This document shows positions 35,753-48,094 of a stretch of DNA of 64,000 bases, piece by piece (position 1 is the first letter of the stretch; every line of letters starts with the position of its first letter). A program made the position numbers and the translations under genes. The DNA comes from Chlorops oryzae (taxonomy: Eukaryota; Arthropoda; Insecta; Diptera; Chloropidae): NCBI GenBank assembly GCA_020466095.1, contig CM035807.1:117107624-117171623 (forward strand), written 5' to 3'. The notes below the pieces were generated by a model, which worked only from the letters and a program-made list of their open reading frames with translations, ran no database searches and was not told where the DNA came from.

Positions 35753-35902
35753 TCTATTATGGATTGTCGACTACTGATAGAGAATCGAAAAAGTTCTATC
35801 GTCGACTAAAATTTTTCATTTTCTAGTTTGTGGAAAATTAAAAACTTTTGTCGAAGATGGAACTTTTTCGATTCTCTATCAGTAGTCGACAATCCATAAT
35901 AG
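35753..35902. repeat. Perfect 43-bp inverted repeat with 64-bp spacer
   Basis: Left arm 35753-35795 and right arm 35860-35902 are exact complements (CTATTATGGATTGTCGACTA ... TAGTCGACAATCCATAATAG). It may be a small foldback element or a transcribed hairpin in the tj 3' flank. Confidence 0.9.
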
Positions 35903-36893
35903 GGCTGTTTATTTATTTGTTTAAAAAAGAAATCATTTTTTTCTTTGGCTTTTCGGAATTTCCTGACATTTTTCTACTTCATCAACACCACCCGCAAAGG
36001 AATTCAAAAGATGCTCACTTTTATTTTGACAAGTTAAAAATTTTTTTTCTTTTTTTAAATGAGTCTTCAGTACCCGCGGGTCTGTAATTCAAAATCGATC
36101 TAATTTTTATCTTCCTTCATGGAAAAAAACTCGTGTACGTCTGTGTGTCATTCGAAAGCTCGATTTGGGGTCCAAAAATGTGGTTACCCCGCGGCTGGAC
36201 GGAGCAACAGTTGTACAATCTACGATCGCAAGGTCTGTGGGCATTCCACGTCTTTTTCTCATCAAAATTGATTTCAAACGAAAGCGAAAACAATGGCATA
36301 ATTTAATTTTAAAAATTTTTTAAATTTTAAAATAAAAAAAAAGTGTTTGATTTCTCGTAAATTTTCAGCGCCTATTTGAAAGGGCCAATTTTTTACACAC
36401 AGAAAAAATAACACGGTTTTTATATTGTTTATCATTCAATTATCAAAACGCTTAGCAAAGTTCACGCGGATCTCTTTTTACGCGTTCTTTTTTTTTACAC
36501 GATTTCGACATAACGCGGTTCACACGAAATTTTTCGGTTTAGCACGAATCCCTTAACAATTAATTTTTTCAGTGTCTTACAGAATCTTTTCTATATGGCA
36601 ACTATACTTCATGACTTGTTCACATAACGGGTAATACCCGATTTTTACTTTTTGCTCTTTTCCAGGGATGCCAAATTAGCGCTTTTGACGCTAGATCTTG
36701 CGCATTTTTAAAGGCCCAAAGGGAAAAATGTGCACGTTTTTGTGCTGTTTTTTTTTTAAACACGATTTCTTAAATTTCCTGGTACCTATCTCCGAAATTG
36801 CCATAAGCCACGTATATATTTTACACGAATTTTTTTTACACGGATTTTCTAGGTTCCAATCTACCGCGTAAAAAGAGAGCCAAGTGTATTAAT

Positions 36894-37064
36894 AGGGGTA
36901 TTCACAAAGGCGTGTTAAATACGTTGGAAAGTCGGAAAATCGGAAAATTGCGACTTCTTAAATTTTTTTAAAACTTTTTTTTGTATCTTGTACAACTTTT
37001 TAAGCAGTTCAAATTTTCCGATTTTCCAACTTTACTATTTTCCGACGCCTTTGTGAATACCCCT
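36894..37064. mobile_element. AGGGGTATTCAC MITE, copy 1
   Basis: Inverted ends AGGGGTATTCACAAAGGCG and CGCCTTTGTGAATACCCCT, with a second inverted pair inside (AAAGTCGGAAAATCGGAAAA / TTTTCCGATTTTCCAACTTT). The same 171-bp element occurs at 45149-45317. Both copies have ATTAAT on the left and AATATT on the right. Confidence 0.92.
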
Positions 37065-37543
37065 AATATTTTGAATCAAATTTTGGAATATTTTTAAACT
37101 TTTCGTCCAAAAATAGCCGCATTTGTTGTAGTCGATTGCTTTATTAAACACGATTTACACCAGAGAAAGCAGAATTATTTTTTGATCAGAATTTAATGCT
37201 CAGTAAAAATATTTAATAGCCAGAAATGTATCTTAGTAGAAGCTGATATCGTTTTAATTTCTTCTTCTCACTGGATGGAATTCCGAATTCCGAGTAAAAT
37301 TCTTCACTTCCTAATTTTTGAAGCGTACGAGGCTTAACCCTTTGACAGGATATTCAACAAAACAGATTTCCTTTTATCCACAAATCGAGCATCAAATCAT
37401 GAGAAGGGACATATCCTTCTTGAAGCCTTCTAATCTACATGCATTTTCTTCATTTATTTCATATGCATCAATCTATCAATTGTGGTCAATTAAATCCCAG
37501 AATCTATTAAAGATTTAAATACTTAAAAAATGAAAAATTTTCC

Positions 37544-37721
37544 TTATGCCGTGTTTACACTTTTGTCGATCTTATCAAAATATTTTTCGCCATAATCGTA
37601 AACACCAACAACAAACAAAGAGAAAACGATTTTGATATGAAAAAATTGCACGTTTACACTCGTTGACGATTGTTTTGAAAGAGATTTTGACAAAATCGTC
37701 AAATGTGTAAACACGGCATAA
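37544..37721. mobile_element. TTATGCCGTGTTTACAC MITE
   Basis: Perfect 17-bp inverted ends TTATGCCGTGTTTACAC / GTGTAAACACGGCATAA, 178 bp, interior non-coding. The TTTACA-rich ends recall the TAA-type MITEs but the rest differs. Confidence 0.9.
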
Positions 37722-38565
37722 GTTTATTCCGCTTGACTGACAGGGCTATTTAAAAAAAAAAAAAAAAAAAAATGTTAAAAATTCTATTCTTCGAAGCAAT
37801 TTTCCCATCAAATCGATTTCTGCGAATTAGCATTTTTTATTTATAGAAACCATTGGACAATAATTATTAATTTAAGAATTTTATTTTAATAAGTGATAGT
37901 GCATTTCATTGAGAAATAAAATTGGAAAAAAAAACGCAAGCCACACACAAAAATCGAAGGGAGGCAATTTTTTCAATTCGATTCGAATGAAATAATAAAA
38001 AAAACTTTGGCACGTGCAAGCCACAGCAAGGATAATCAATGACAATGGTTGACAAAGTTCTCTAATCGTTATCAGAAATGGAAACTAATTTATAAGTAAA
38101 TGATTAAAAAACCCCACTGTATTATAAACTAAACTAAATAAAAAAAAAATTTTTTTAAATCATTTGAAAATATTTCATCGCTGAACAAATCAAAAATGAG
38201 GCAAATGTACTTATATATTAAATTGTATTACAAAGTAGAGAAACGCTTAACTTTTGTTGATTAGTTTTAGACCTTTGAACCACTAACGTAGGTGTCTAGC
38301 ATAGCATAGAACGTATTTTGTAATCTAAGAATATACAAACATACATATATATAAATATATATATTTAGGAATAATGATTGTAAATTTGTAATGTTACTGA
38401 TTGACGATATAATGTATACAAATGAAAATTAAATGCCCTAAAGTGTAGTGAAAATTTAACAGCAAAAAAAAAATGATACTTTATTTGAAAATAAAAACAT
38501 CATCTCAAATGTAATCGCAATGAGAAAAAAAAATAATTAATTCCGGTGTTGACAACTGCGTACTA
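37722..38565 (+). other. Single-copy AT-rich stretch, possible distal tj 3' UTR
   Basis: No repeat of this region is seen elsewhere in the window. It has several AATAAA-like signals (around 37,915 and 38,487) and 3'-UTR-like composition. Whether tj transcripts reach it (3.3-4.2 kb past the stop) is unknown. Confidence 0.3.
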
Positions 38566-39045
38566 AGGGGCAATAAGTCCCTTGGTAAGGTGCCGTCCAT
38601 ATATATACGGTCTGGCGGCTTTTGGATCTTGGACTAACCTTATTTTCTTACAAAAAAAAAATTCCCACAAAAAGAGGTAAAATTTTACATGGCAACTCAG
38701 ATTTGTCGAAGTGAATTTATTCAACTTTGATTATTTTGCTCTAGATGATAATTGAATGTTGGAATATTTTATTTAATTTCATTGCGGTTTTTAATAAATT
38801 GGCATTGAGAATTTTCAATCGAATCTGCTGGAATTTATAGAATTGTACACCGAGAGAAATAACAACAGTTAAATCAACTACTTAGAACAGTTAAAGTAAG
38901 AGTGGTCAAATAAACTGTATTCCGCGTTAAATGCACTGAAAAAGGCAGTCAAATGAACAGTTGAAAAACAGTTACTTTCTATGTTCAAATTCGCTTTCGT
39001 TCACCTAGACGTATAAGTTCGCATTCTGATCAACCGTATCCGGAG

Positions 39046-39119
39046 GTTTCGATAGCTCAGTGGTTTAAACTGTGACTCGACAGTCGTGAGCTTCGGGGTT
39101 CAATCTCTGCTGCCGGCGT
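39046..39119 (+). other. tRNA-like sequence (pol III A box + B box)
   Basis: A box TAGCTCAGTGG (39053-39063) matches the tRNA consensus exactly; B box GGTTCAATCTC (39097-39107) is close to GGTTCGANNCC; spacing is tRNA-like. The acceptor and anticodon stems do not pair well, so it is a tRNA-derived relic rather than a functional tRNA. Confidence 0.6.
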
Positions 39120-39349
39120 GAATTTTTCTGGATTTTTTTTTTAATTACAGTTTTTTTTTTGTTCAGAGTGTAGTTGTTTTGGAAGGCAAAAATTTGCTCC
39201 TAAAATTTTAAGATTTTAATTTATTAAATTTTTTTAATGGTTAATTTTCAAGCAAAAAATTTTGGGAGTGAAAAAATTCCTTAAGCACGTTCCCCAAAAT
39301 TTGAGCAACCATAAACTCAAGTGAGCATTTTGACCAACAAATTAAATTC

Positions 39350-39424
39350 GTTCGTTTAGCGTAATGGGTTAAGACGTTCGCCCAGCGAAGTGGAGGTCCC
39401 AACGGTTCAAGGCTCGGCCGAGGC
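39350..39424 (+). other. Second tRNA-like sequence
   Basis: A box TAGCGTAATGG (39357-39367) and B box GGTTCAAGGCT (39404-39414), 36 bp apart, with GTTAAGACGTTCGCCCAGCG between them. Same element as the preceding one. Confidence 0.55.
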
Positions 39425-40419
39425 GAGAAAATTTAAAGAGATGAAAGAGAAAAAGATTTAAATAGAAACAAATAAATAAAGAAAAAATATAATAATTTAA
39501 TTAAAAAATAAATATTAATAAATATAAAAATAAAAAAATATTTTTTTTCCCAGTCGCTGGTGACAGTTGATTTAACCGCGAGACAGTTATGTCCACCATC
39601 AGGTAGTTATATCCTTATTGACTGTGTTTATACTGTCGAATTGACCGCTACTACACATAAGCTAACAATTAACGGTGAACTTGGTTATTTTAACCTGCTT
39701 TTTTAGTTAATATAACTACCTTTTTCTCTCGGTGTAATATCATACCATACTACACCATATCGTACCAGTATAGTTCAGGAGAACGCGGCTTGTCTCAAGG
39801 GTGTCACAGAATCCGATAGCTGTCGAAATTTCATAAAGAATTTACAAATTGTTTGTTTTTGGTTTTGAATCGCAACTATTATCGGTTCTTAATTGCACAG
39901 AACCCTATTTTATCCGGCTGTCTATGAAATATATATAAAAAATTCAGTCGACTAAAATTCCAATTCCGACAGCTATCGGATTCTGTGACACAACTGAGAA
40001 TTTCGGAAATCGAAACATGAATATCTTTGCCTCCAATCATAGATTCTCGTAATGATCTCCTCTCCTAGCGGAATGACAAGAAAGAAACATTTTTCAACAA
40101 TGTTACAATGTCATTCAACTCTCTATAACTGATATGGATGTGCTTAATTTAACAAACGGACCGTCATAATCGCATTTTCCGACTAAACAAAGTAAGTCAT
40201 GCAACGACCTTTCGAAACGTGCTGAGCTAACTACGTTTTTTTTTTTTTTTTCTTTTTGATTTGAAATATAAAAGCAACGATTTCCTTTTCCGGAGCAGAC
40301 GTCTATAGTTTCAAAGAAAGATAACTTCTGACCCCGTATCTTCAAAACTGTACTGGATATTAGTACAGTAGATCATCTATGGGCATTTGTAATTTTTTGA
40401 ATATTTCACTGTTGCGCCA

Positions 40420-40800
40420 TTTAATTTGAATGAAATTTTTTTTTAAATGAAAGCAAATACTTAGAGGTATTTTTTTAAAATTTGTAGAGTGGCGTCAAAC
40501 TGGGAATACACTGAAAAAAATTGTTAAAATTTGTCTTTTTAGTTTTGTGGAAAAATTTTTCTCAGTGTAAAAATTAAAGAAATTTTTTTTAGCTTCCTTG
40601 TTTTATTATCTAACAGAATCTGTTTAGATCGTCTCTCTATCTCAATTGGCTGTTGAGATATAAAATTTCAAAAAAAAGCCTTAACAAAAACGGATTTTCA
40701 AGGATATTTCAAGGACCGTTCAAAATAAAAATCTTAAAAGTAGTCTCCACAGTGTTTTTAGATGGCACCTATCGAAAAATCAACCAAATTTAAAAAATCC
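40420..40800 (-). mobile_element. ACTGAGAAAAATTTT-containing MITE, copy 3
   Basis: Same order of blocks as at 30890-31232, ending GTAGTCTCCACAGTGTTTTT and TAGATGGCACCTATCG; the interior differs more (TTAGCTTCCTTGTTTTATTA). Confidence 0.82.
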
Positions 40801-41132
40801 AACAGTATTTACGGGCGGAGTCATTAGAGAAACTGTACTGTCAAGAGCTATAGTTCATCTTTATTGACCATGTCAACAACGTGTCTCCTTAAAAAGCGAA
40901 AGAGTATTCCTTTTGTCTATATAATAGTACCGACTTCAATAGTTCGTCAATAGTTTTTCGGTCTACTGTTGACATTCAATGACAACTCAATGTTAAATGT
41001 CTATAGCGCAAAGCATTGCGACGGGTATAACTGGTCAGTAACTGGTACTGTTGACGCAGTCAGTAGAGAAAGAGTATAGATTCACTATTGACATTTCCTG
41101 CAGGGTTATAACAGACTTCGAGGGACAAATAA

Positions 41133-41685
41133 TATCCCAGCGGGAAATTATCTCCTGCATGACAATGTCATCAGTGATGTCATCGATGGCATATAGGTGA
41201 CATTGTCATGCATGAAATCTTGGAAAGCATGTCATCGTGGAGGGATGCTGTTCATGTGTTTGAATCTCATTGGCTACTGATATTTAAATAAGGTTTTAGC
41301 GTCAGTTAAACGTTAGCATGAAGTGGCGTATATGATGAGTGCTCGACTCAGAATCCGAAGATCGCGGGATCGATCCCTGTCTGAGGCGAACAAAAATTTT
41401 TAAAAATAGATTTTTAAAAATATTCGAAATATCCAAAGAGAGGACAAAGAAAAGAAAGTTATCAAAACTTATTTCTATAAATTGACATTTAAAGAGAAAA
41501 AGAGCAAATGTGCTGCTATCAAATGCTTTTTTCGCCATCCCAAGCATGACAATGTCACCGGTGAATTCACTGTCCAACTCCTGTACAAATGCCATACAAA
41601 GTCTCATATGAATTGTCATGCATACCGGATCCAAAGTCACCCTGACTTCATCCATGATGTCAGCGGGACATTTGCCGCTGGGATA
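41133..41685. mobile_element. TATCCCAGCGGGAAAT element carrying a tRNA-like segment
   Basis: Inverted ends TATCCCAGCGGGAAATTATC and ATTTGCCGCTGGGATA. CAAAT precedes (41126-41130, two bases further out) and follows (41686-41690) the element, a possible 5-bp duplication. Subterminal ATGACAATGTCA/TGACATTGTCATGCAT words form further dyads. Contains a tRNA-like unit at 41320-41390. Confidence 0.82.
41320..41390 (+). other. Third tRNA-like sequence
   Basis: Near-A-box TGGCGTATATG (41324-41334) and B box GGATCGATCCC (41367-41377), with CTCGACTCAGAATCCGA between, resembling a tRNA D-arm/anticodon/T-arm order. One A-box position is off consensus. Confidence 0.5.
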
Positions 41686-41699
41686 CAAATCGGGCTGTG

Positions 41700-43436
41700 G
41701 GGACTTCCAAACAAATTTTATAAGCGATAAGCCGACTTCAAGCGATGTCTGTAATATACGAATTTCTATGTATTATTCCCATTACACTTGGAGGGACCGG
41801 AGGCTTTTTTCTACCAGATGTGATAGTCTGTTATAACCGGGTCTGTTATAATCGATTTGGACTGTATGGCTAGCTTAGGCGAATTGCTTCGAAACCAAGC
41901 TGGATTTCTGATCTGGCAAAATGGGCGAAATTGCCCTAATTGCCAAGGGACAGTCGGTCTTACTCACCCCATATCATCAAGGCAGACCTAAGACAGAAAT
42001 TTGTTGGGGGGGAATTTTTATGGAACCAAGTTTCTGCTTTTAGTGGATTTCAAAATCAAAGGATCGGGCAGACTCAGGACGGTTTGTAAATAAATCTCAA
42101 AAGGATGCTTTTTGATATTGATAAAAATCTTTTTTGTGAAATACTGTACGCTGCGCACTCTTCGTGCTCTAACTTAAAAACGGTTGATCGTATAAAAAAA
42201 AAGTTTGAACAAAAGTTGTGGAGAATTTTATGCTCTACAACTTTTATAATGGGTGCAAATCTCATTTAAGCAATAATAAGCGAAGATATTCGCGAAAAAC
42301 CGAATTCTATGACCTTTGACCTTCAATATCCTAATACGCGGACACGATATCATTTGTGACTTTTGAGACAACATTTAGAACGACAAAACAAAGGTTCATA
42401 CCAATTTACAGCTTATTATCTTTAATTCCGAGGTTGATCCCTAATTTGACTGGGCTAAAAGAAGAATTCGTTACAAATATTCTCCTTGAATTGTGATTGT
42501 GATGCTGATGTTATTAAGTACAGTAAAGACAAAGGTTTCCCCTAATTTCCCCATCACGGCCAGCGGTATCAGCGGTATCAAAACAAATTTCGAAGTGTAG
42601 AGCACAAACAAACAACAGCAAAGAGCCCCGACCCTTAAGAAAACAGCTACCGAATGCAGCGGATTGACGCGGGAGGGCATAATCGTATTTAGGCGTACGA
42701 TCGGATACGATCGGAGACCGCCAAGCGAGATTTGTTATTTTGTGATATTATGATTCCATAAATAATTTCTTTTGTGGCTTTTAATTGGAATTTTATTGCG
42801 ACCGATGCGATTGCCATGTATCGAATGACCGCGAAGAGCTCTTGCAGTGGTCTCCAACAATGTCGCCTACTAGTGTGACGCAAGCGTCTATGTGAGTTCC
42901 GAAGCCTCGTTTATATTTATGTATAAGAGTCGGACGTAAATAAACAATGAGCGCCACCACCAACAAACAAACCGCACGTAATACGGAGTCCCGAGACCGA
43001 CGCTAGCTGAAATGGACCAAAATCAACATCGAAACGAACTTATATGGAGCGATCAACCGTTCCGGCTTCCACTTCAAAATCGAAATTGGATTCTTTGTTT
43101 ATGAAAAAAAATGCGATGCAATGAAGAAGAAGAAGAAGAGCCCGGCCACAAAGCAAAAAAGAAACGATTGTCCCCCGTTTCCACTTAAAACTCGGGAAGA
43201 AGCTTTCCTAATTTCGACTCGTTTTTTTTTTGTTCTATTTTTCGATTTGAGTTTTTCTTCGAATTTATTTGAAATTTGGTACAATTGTGCAAAGCTTCAT
43301 TGCGCTAGCGTTAAGTACGGCTACGGGATATACGAGGGATTTGTGTGAAGGGGAAAAAATCCAAATAAATTGCATTTAATTTTTTATTCCACTCAGATGA
43401 CAAACAAAAACTTCTGTTAATCCGTTATATGACTAA
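41700..43436. other. Intergenic, no gene seen
   Basis: Single-copy; 42,650-43,050 is GC-richer (CGATCGGATACGATCGGAGA) and could be regulatory. No convincing exon. Confidence 0.5.
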
Positions 43437-44314
43437 AGCCCGAAATCCAACATTGCGAGAGACCGATGCGAGAGTGCGTGACGTCACGAAAATGTTTGCG
43501 TGACGCATTTCAATCTCCAATCAGAGTTTTGCGTCACGCAGATGAAAGCATAATTTCACTTCTAGTAACGCAATATTTGAACCGAGTACCAATCTAACGA
43601 GTACCGAGTACTCATAAAAATGATACGCTTTCACTTGAGTTTAAACTTTAATTCAAAATTTTCAAAAATTTTCAAAAAATTTTCTGGTAATGCAATATTT
43701 GAACCGAGTACCAATCTAACGAGTACCGAGTACTCATAAAAATTATACGCTTTCACTTGAGTTTAAACTTTAATTCAAAATTTTCAAAAATTTTCTAAAA
43801 ATTTTCTGGTAATGCAATATTTGAACCGAGTACCAATCTTACGAGTACCGAGTACTCATAAAAATTATACGTTATCACTTGAGTTTAAATTTTAATTCAA
43901 AATTTTCAAAAATTTTCTAGTAATGCAATATATGAACCGAGTACCAATCTAACGAGTACCGAGTACTCATAAAAATAAAAGGTTATCACTTGGGTTTAAA
44001 TTTTAATTCAAAATTTTCACAACTAACCGAAGCATGCGAAATATTGTAAAAGCTCTTTTTCACGGATCAGTGAACAGTTTTTGTTTTATCAGTTTAAACG
44101 AGTACCCAATAGCGAATACTCAAAATAATAGCTACATCATTAACCTGTCAAATTGCCTCGCAACGAGAAATATTCAATTTTTCAAAATTTTCTCGCTACG
44201 AGGTCTCGCAGTGCGATACATTGGAGCTTGAGCCATTTGATTGAATGTATTGAATTTTGTGTGCGTCTCGTCTCGCGCTCTCGCATCGGGCTCTCGCAAT
44301 GTTGGATTTTGGGC
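43437..44314. mobile_element. TTAA-flanked MITE, copy 2, expanded by internal tandem repeats
   Basis: Same long inverted ends as 12284-12796 (ATTGCGAGAG...CGATGCGAGAG / CTCTCGCATCGGGCTCTCGC). Left flank CTAA (mutated TTAA), right flank TTAA at 44315-44318. A unit of ~115-125 bp beginning GTAATGCAATATTTGAACCG and ending in AAAATTTTC-rich sequence is present four times (about 43560-44015) but once in copy 1, which explains 878 versus 513 bp. Confidence 0.9.
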
Positions 44315-45148
44315 TTAACTAATGTTTTCCGTGGTCGTACTCTAGTCGAATTCGTTCAAAATTTTGACCAATTTTTTTTAATTTTTTTTGCATGCACTTT
44401 TTTTATGGACTTGGGCCTTCTGAACACGAAAAACTATTTAAGAAATAAAAACTTTTCTTTTATATGATTTTTGAAAAAAAAATTTTTGGGGCTATTGCAG
44501 CTTTCTCGAGCAGAACTCGATTTGAACAAATGATTCAAATAAAAACATTCTAACTCCTCTAAAACTCTTTCTTACATATTTTTAAGATTGCTCAAGAAAA
44601 TTAGATTCTGGAGACCTTTAAACACATATTTTTAGACAGAATTTATAAAATTTTGCCTTTCATGGGGCTCTAAAAAATCGCTCTCAAATATATTCTTTTT
44701 TGCATTTTTGATTTAAAGTTGGTTCCTTATTCAACAATATGAGATGTTAGTTTTCAAAATCCAAGCATAGTTCACAAAAAAAAAAAATAATTTTATACCT
44801 GAGGAAGTAAAAGAAAAGATTATTGTGTATAGCGAATCGCGAGACTTTTTGAGCAGCCCTCGTACCTTTGAAACGTTTTAATTGTAACAAAGTTTGAGGT
44901 TTTTCCTTTTTCTATTGCAATGTGACAGACTCGCATTGCATTCCAGTGAAAAATAATGCTTTCAAGTTTTGAAATAAAAAAAAAATATTTTTTCTCAGCG
45001 AAGAATCAAAAAATATGCCAAGGTCTAGGGTTTAAAATAATGTTTTGTCATATAAAAAAAATATATATAATTTCAGTGGAACAATAGAACTCGAATGGGC
45101 TAAAATGGAGGCATAAAATTTTTGGATAAAAACCTATTTTAAATTAAT

Positions 45149-45317
45149 AGGGGTATTCACAAAGGCGTATTAAAAACGTTGCAAAGTCGGAAAATCGAAA
45201 AATTGCGACTTGTTAAAAAATTTTTAAACTTTTTTGTATCTTTCACAACTTTTTAAGCAGATAAAATTTCCCGATTTTCTGACTTTACTATTTTCCGACG
45301 CCTTTGTGAATACCCCT
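45149..45317. mobile_element. AGGGGTATTCAC MITE, copy 2
   Basis: Second copy of 36894-37064 in the same orientation, differing by scattered substitutions and a few short indels. Confidence 0.92.
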
Positions 45318-45511
45318 AATATTCCGCGGGAATTTTTTCATTCGAAATTTTTCCAAGCGCCAATAAACGAAAGAATGTGCGAATTTTTACCCTATTTATA
45401 TTCCCTTCCCAGTGTGCTGAGCGTAGCACGATTTATGTCAAATCCGCCTCGGAAAATTCCCCGGGGATTCGGAATCGGACTATTACACTGTACGACATAT
45501 TAGAGGTCATG

Positions 45512-45812
45512 TTTTGACGACTGTTTTTGAAAGTGCTCGGTGAGTATAAGAACGCCTCATACTCAGTTTTGTCAAGTCAGCTCTACTTTTTTTTTAAATA
45601 GACTTCAAAAATTGGGGCCGAGAATTAAATTACTCACTTACTTATGGCTATATCTCGCAATCCGTTCAATATTTTAATTTCCTATCTATCACAATTCATA
45701 GCTCTGAACTCGTTTTAAATAGTTTTAGTACAAACCGACCCGAAAAAACTCTATCTAGTAGGGGGAAATTGCAAAAATTCCTAAAATTTGACGTGTTTTT
45801 TTAATCATATTT
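45512..45812 (+). repeat. ~300-bp dispersed repeat, inverted partner at 53588-53886
   Basis: Runs from TGACGACTGTTTTTGAAAGT through CTTATGGCTATATCTCGCAA to AATTTGACGTGTTTTTT. The partner is ~95% alike in reverse. No open frame; origin unknown. Confidence 0.85.
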
Positions 45813-47930
45813 TATTCAAATATTATCAATAATTATTGAATTAAAAAGATTGTGAATTTCCCTCCAAATGATCCATCGAAAAGATATTTGTGTATTGCAA
45901 AAGAAACATAATTGCCTAAGGTTTTTTTTATTTTGGATTGCTCAACAGATCAAAATCTCTTTATGCGAGGAAAATTTAAAAGAAGTGAAACCAAATCGAT
46001 TGTAGGAAAACATCAGATTAATTGTGTACTTAATGCAACAAAATTACAATGAAAAAAAATCATTAAAAAAAAATCAGGTTGAAACTTGATCGCTAAAGAA
46101 TAACAAAAATTCTTTTTGGAATTTTTATTTTTATTTATGTTTTTTTTTCATAAAAATTGTTTTTTTTGGGGGGATTTTTTTTCGGTGCGCTCTCGAGAAC
46201 CTTAATTTCCCATTGGGTGCACGTTGTTGGTTACCTAAGTGCCCAGTTAAATTGAAAATTCGTACATAAAAAGAGCTCTTCTTGCGCCAAGCGAAATCAT
46301 TTGGCAAGTCAGCATAAAATCGATTGCAATTGTAGAAGTGGGGAGATATATTTATGCTAACATACCTACATAGGTTCATAAATATAGAGTATGTATGTAT
46401 GTTTTAAGTTGAAGCTTCAGTTTCCTCATTCGCTTTTTTCATATAAATATCTACCTTTGCACATATGTACATACATATGTGTATGCACACACTAATTACA
46501 TAAATATGTTTTCATATTTATGCCTTTGTATGTGTAGACATTTGGGTTAATATCAAAATGAAGAATACAAAAGAATAAACTATGAGATTTTTTTTTAGAA
46601 AAGCACCTGTGGCTTCAATGTTTTTTTTTTTTTTGGCAGCAAAGCTGAATATTCAGATATCTTCAATGTACTTATAATTTAATTTAAATTATACATAACC
46701 TCGACAAGGCATTCGCGTTTCTTATTTACACGAACCGAAATGAGACTCATAATTACCAAAATATTGAACTTTTTGGCAGTGTTTCTCTACAGCAAATATA
46801 AGGATATTCAGGATATTCGAATTTCTAGCTCTGTTTCTAGACAGAAATTATTTCAGATTGCCAAATTAAAAAAATATTCATTTTTCTCTACCCGAAATTA
46901 GTATTATCTGAACTTAGCATTTAAAAAAATGGTGGCATTAGAGGGCTAAGTCCATCATCTTTCTGAGGCCAATTAAATAAAAAATAATTCTAAAATAATA
47001 GTCGGGAACCGAAGCTCGAACCTGTAGGGCACAAAAAGTTTTCACACAACAAAAGTAACAAAATGAGTAAATACTACTTGATATCGAATACTGAGTAAGT
47101 TTTGTACTCAATACTAACCACCAAGTATTTTCGCGGTATCGATATTTTAATGTCGGTATTTATTCATAATATTTTTCCTTGTATTAGTGATATAACTTGG
47201 GGGGTTTTTCCCTTTTCAATTTCATTTTGAAATGGATTTTTCGTATCCAATTTCCTAGGAAGGGAAAGGGATTTTTATTAAAAATTGTCTTAAGGTTCAA
47301 CCTGCGCCAAATTATTGGCAGCACTGACAAGAAACAGTAATTCAAAAAGAAATGGCCAAGTCTAAGGTCTGTATCCATGTTACGCGCTTGGATTCGACAA
47401 GTGCAAAATGCCGTATTTGTTTTAAAACACTAAAGTATTGTACTACCTGTGTTGTATGATGTGTAAATACCAAGAATCATAAAAATTTGCTTAATCTTGA
47501 GCAAAGTATTACCTAGTATCGATACTTTTGGTTCGGTATTTTAGTGGTATCGATACTTGATCTCGATACATTAAATGAGTACTTAGTATCGATACTTTCA
47601 TGGTATCGTTTCAACACTAAGTGTGCTCCTTAAATTATTATAGGACACTTACATACAGTTGAACATTAATATCATTGATGTAATTATGGCGACAGCACCT
47701 CTTATTAGCCCCCAATAATTCTTAAAGATTTTTTACAATAAATTTCTTGAACAAACTCATTTTGTTATATCCAAGCTACCGTCTTTTAAATCCTTAAAAG
47801 CCACAATATTTCACGACCATGCCCATTCATCCTCCGCCCTATGCTCTGACTAAGAGCGACAACCATTAAGGCTCATAATCTTCAAAAGGTTTAAACATTT
47901 TGATGGCATTAGCTTTCAAACGATAGTCTT
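45813..47930. other. Intergenic, no gene seen
   Basis: AT-rich. Around 47,080-47,610 several GTATCGATACTT-like palindromes (for example AGTATCGATACTTT near 47,516 and 47,586) recur, perhaps a worn repeat. No exon. Confidence 0.45.
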
Positions 47931-47933
47931 CAG

Positions 47934-48089
47934 CAGAAGCGTAGTGAGGGGGGTTTCATGGGGCGCCAAAATTAATACTTTAATTTTTATCAAAGTCTAT
48001 TTATTTAGACCGTAGGGAGAGACGGCATTTTGCTCCATTGAACCCCCGATATTTGTACCCGGGCGCCGAAATTTCTCGCTACGCCACTG
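47934..48089. mobile_element. hAT-like MITE (CAGTGGCGTAGC family), copy 1
   Basis: Ends CAGAAGCGTAGTGAGGGGGG and CTCGCTACGCCACTG are imperfect inverted repeats; related copy at 63062-63213. Confidence 0.75.
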
Positions 48090-48094
48090 GTCCT

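Larger units (their letters stand above)
38846..39736. mobile_element. 891-bp TIR element carrying two tRNA-like segments
   Basis: Perfect 14-bp inverted ends TACACCGAGAGAAA / TTTCTCTCGGTGTA. Inside are A-box/B-box pairs at 39053-39107 and 39357-39414, and repeated ACAGTTAAAT-like words. No transposase. Termini resemble those of the elements at 16927, 24996 and 48095. Confidence 0.88.

Noticed and set aside
39046..39119. Functional tRNA gene
   Set aside because: Promoter boxes fit, but the acceptor and anticodon stems do not pair properly and it lies inside a repetitive element.
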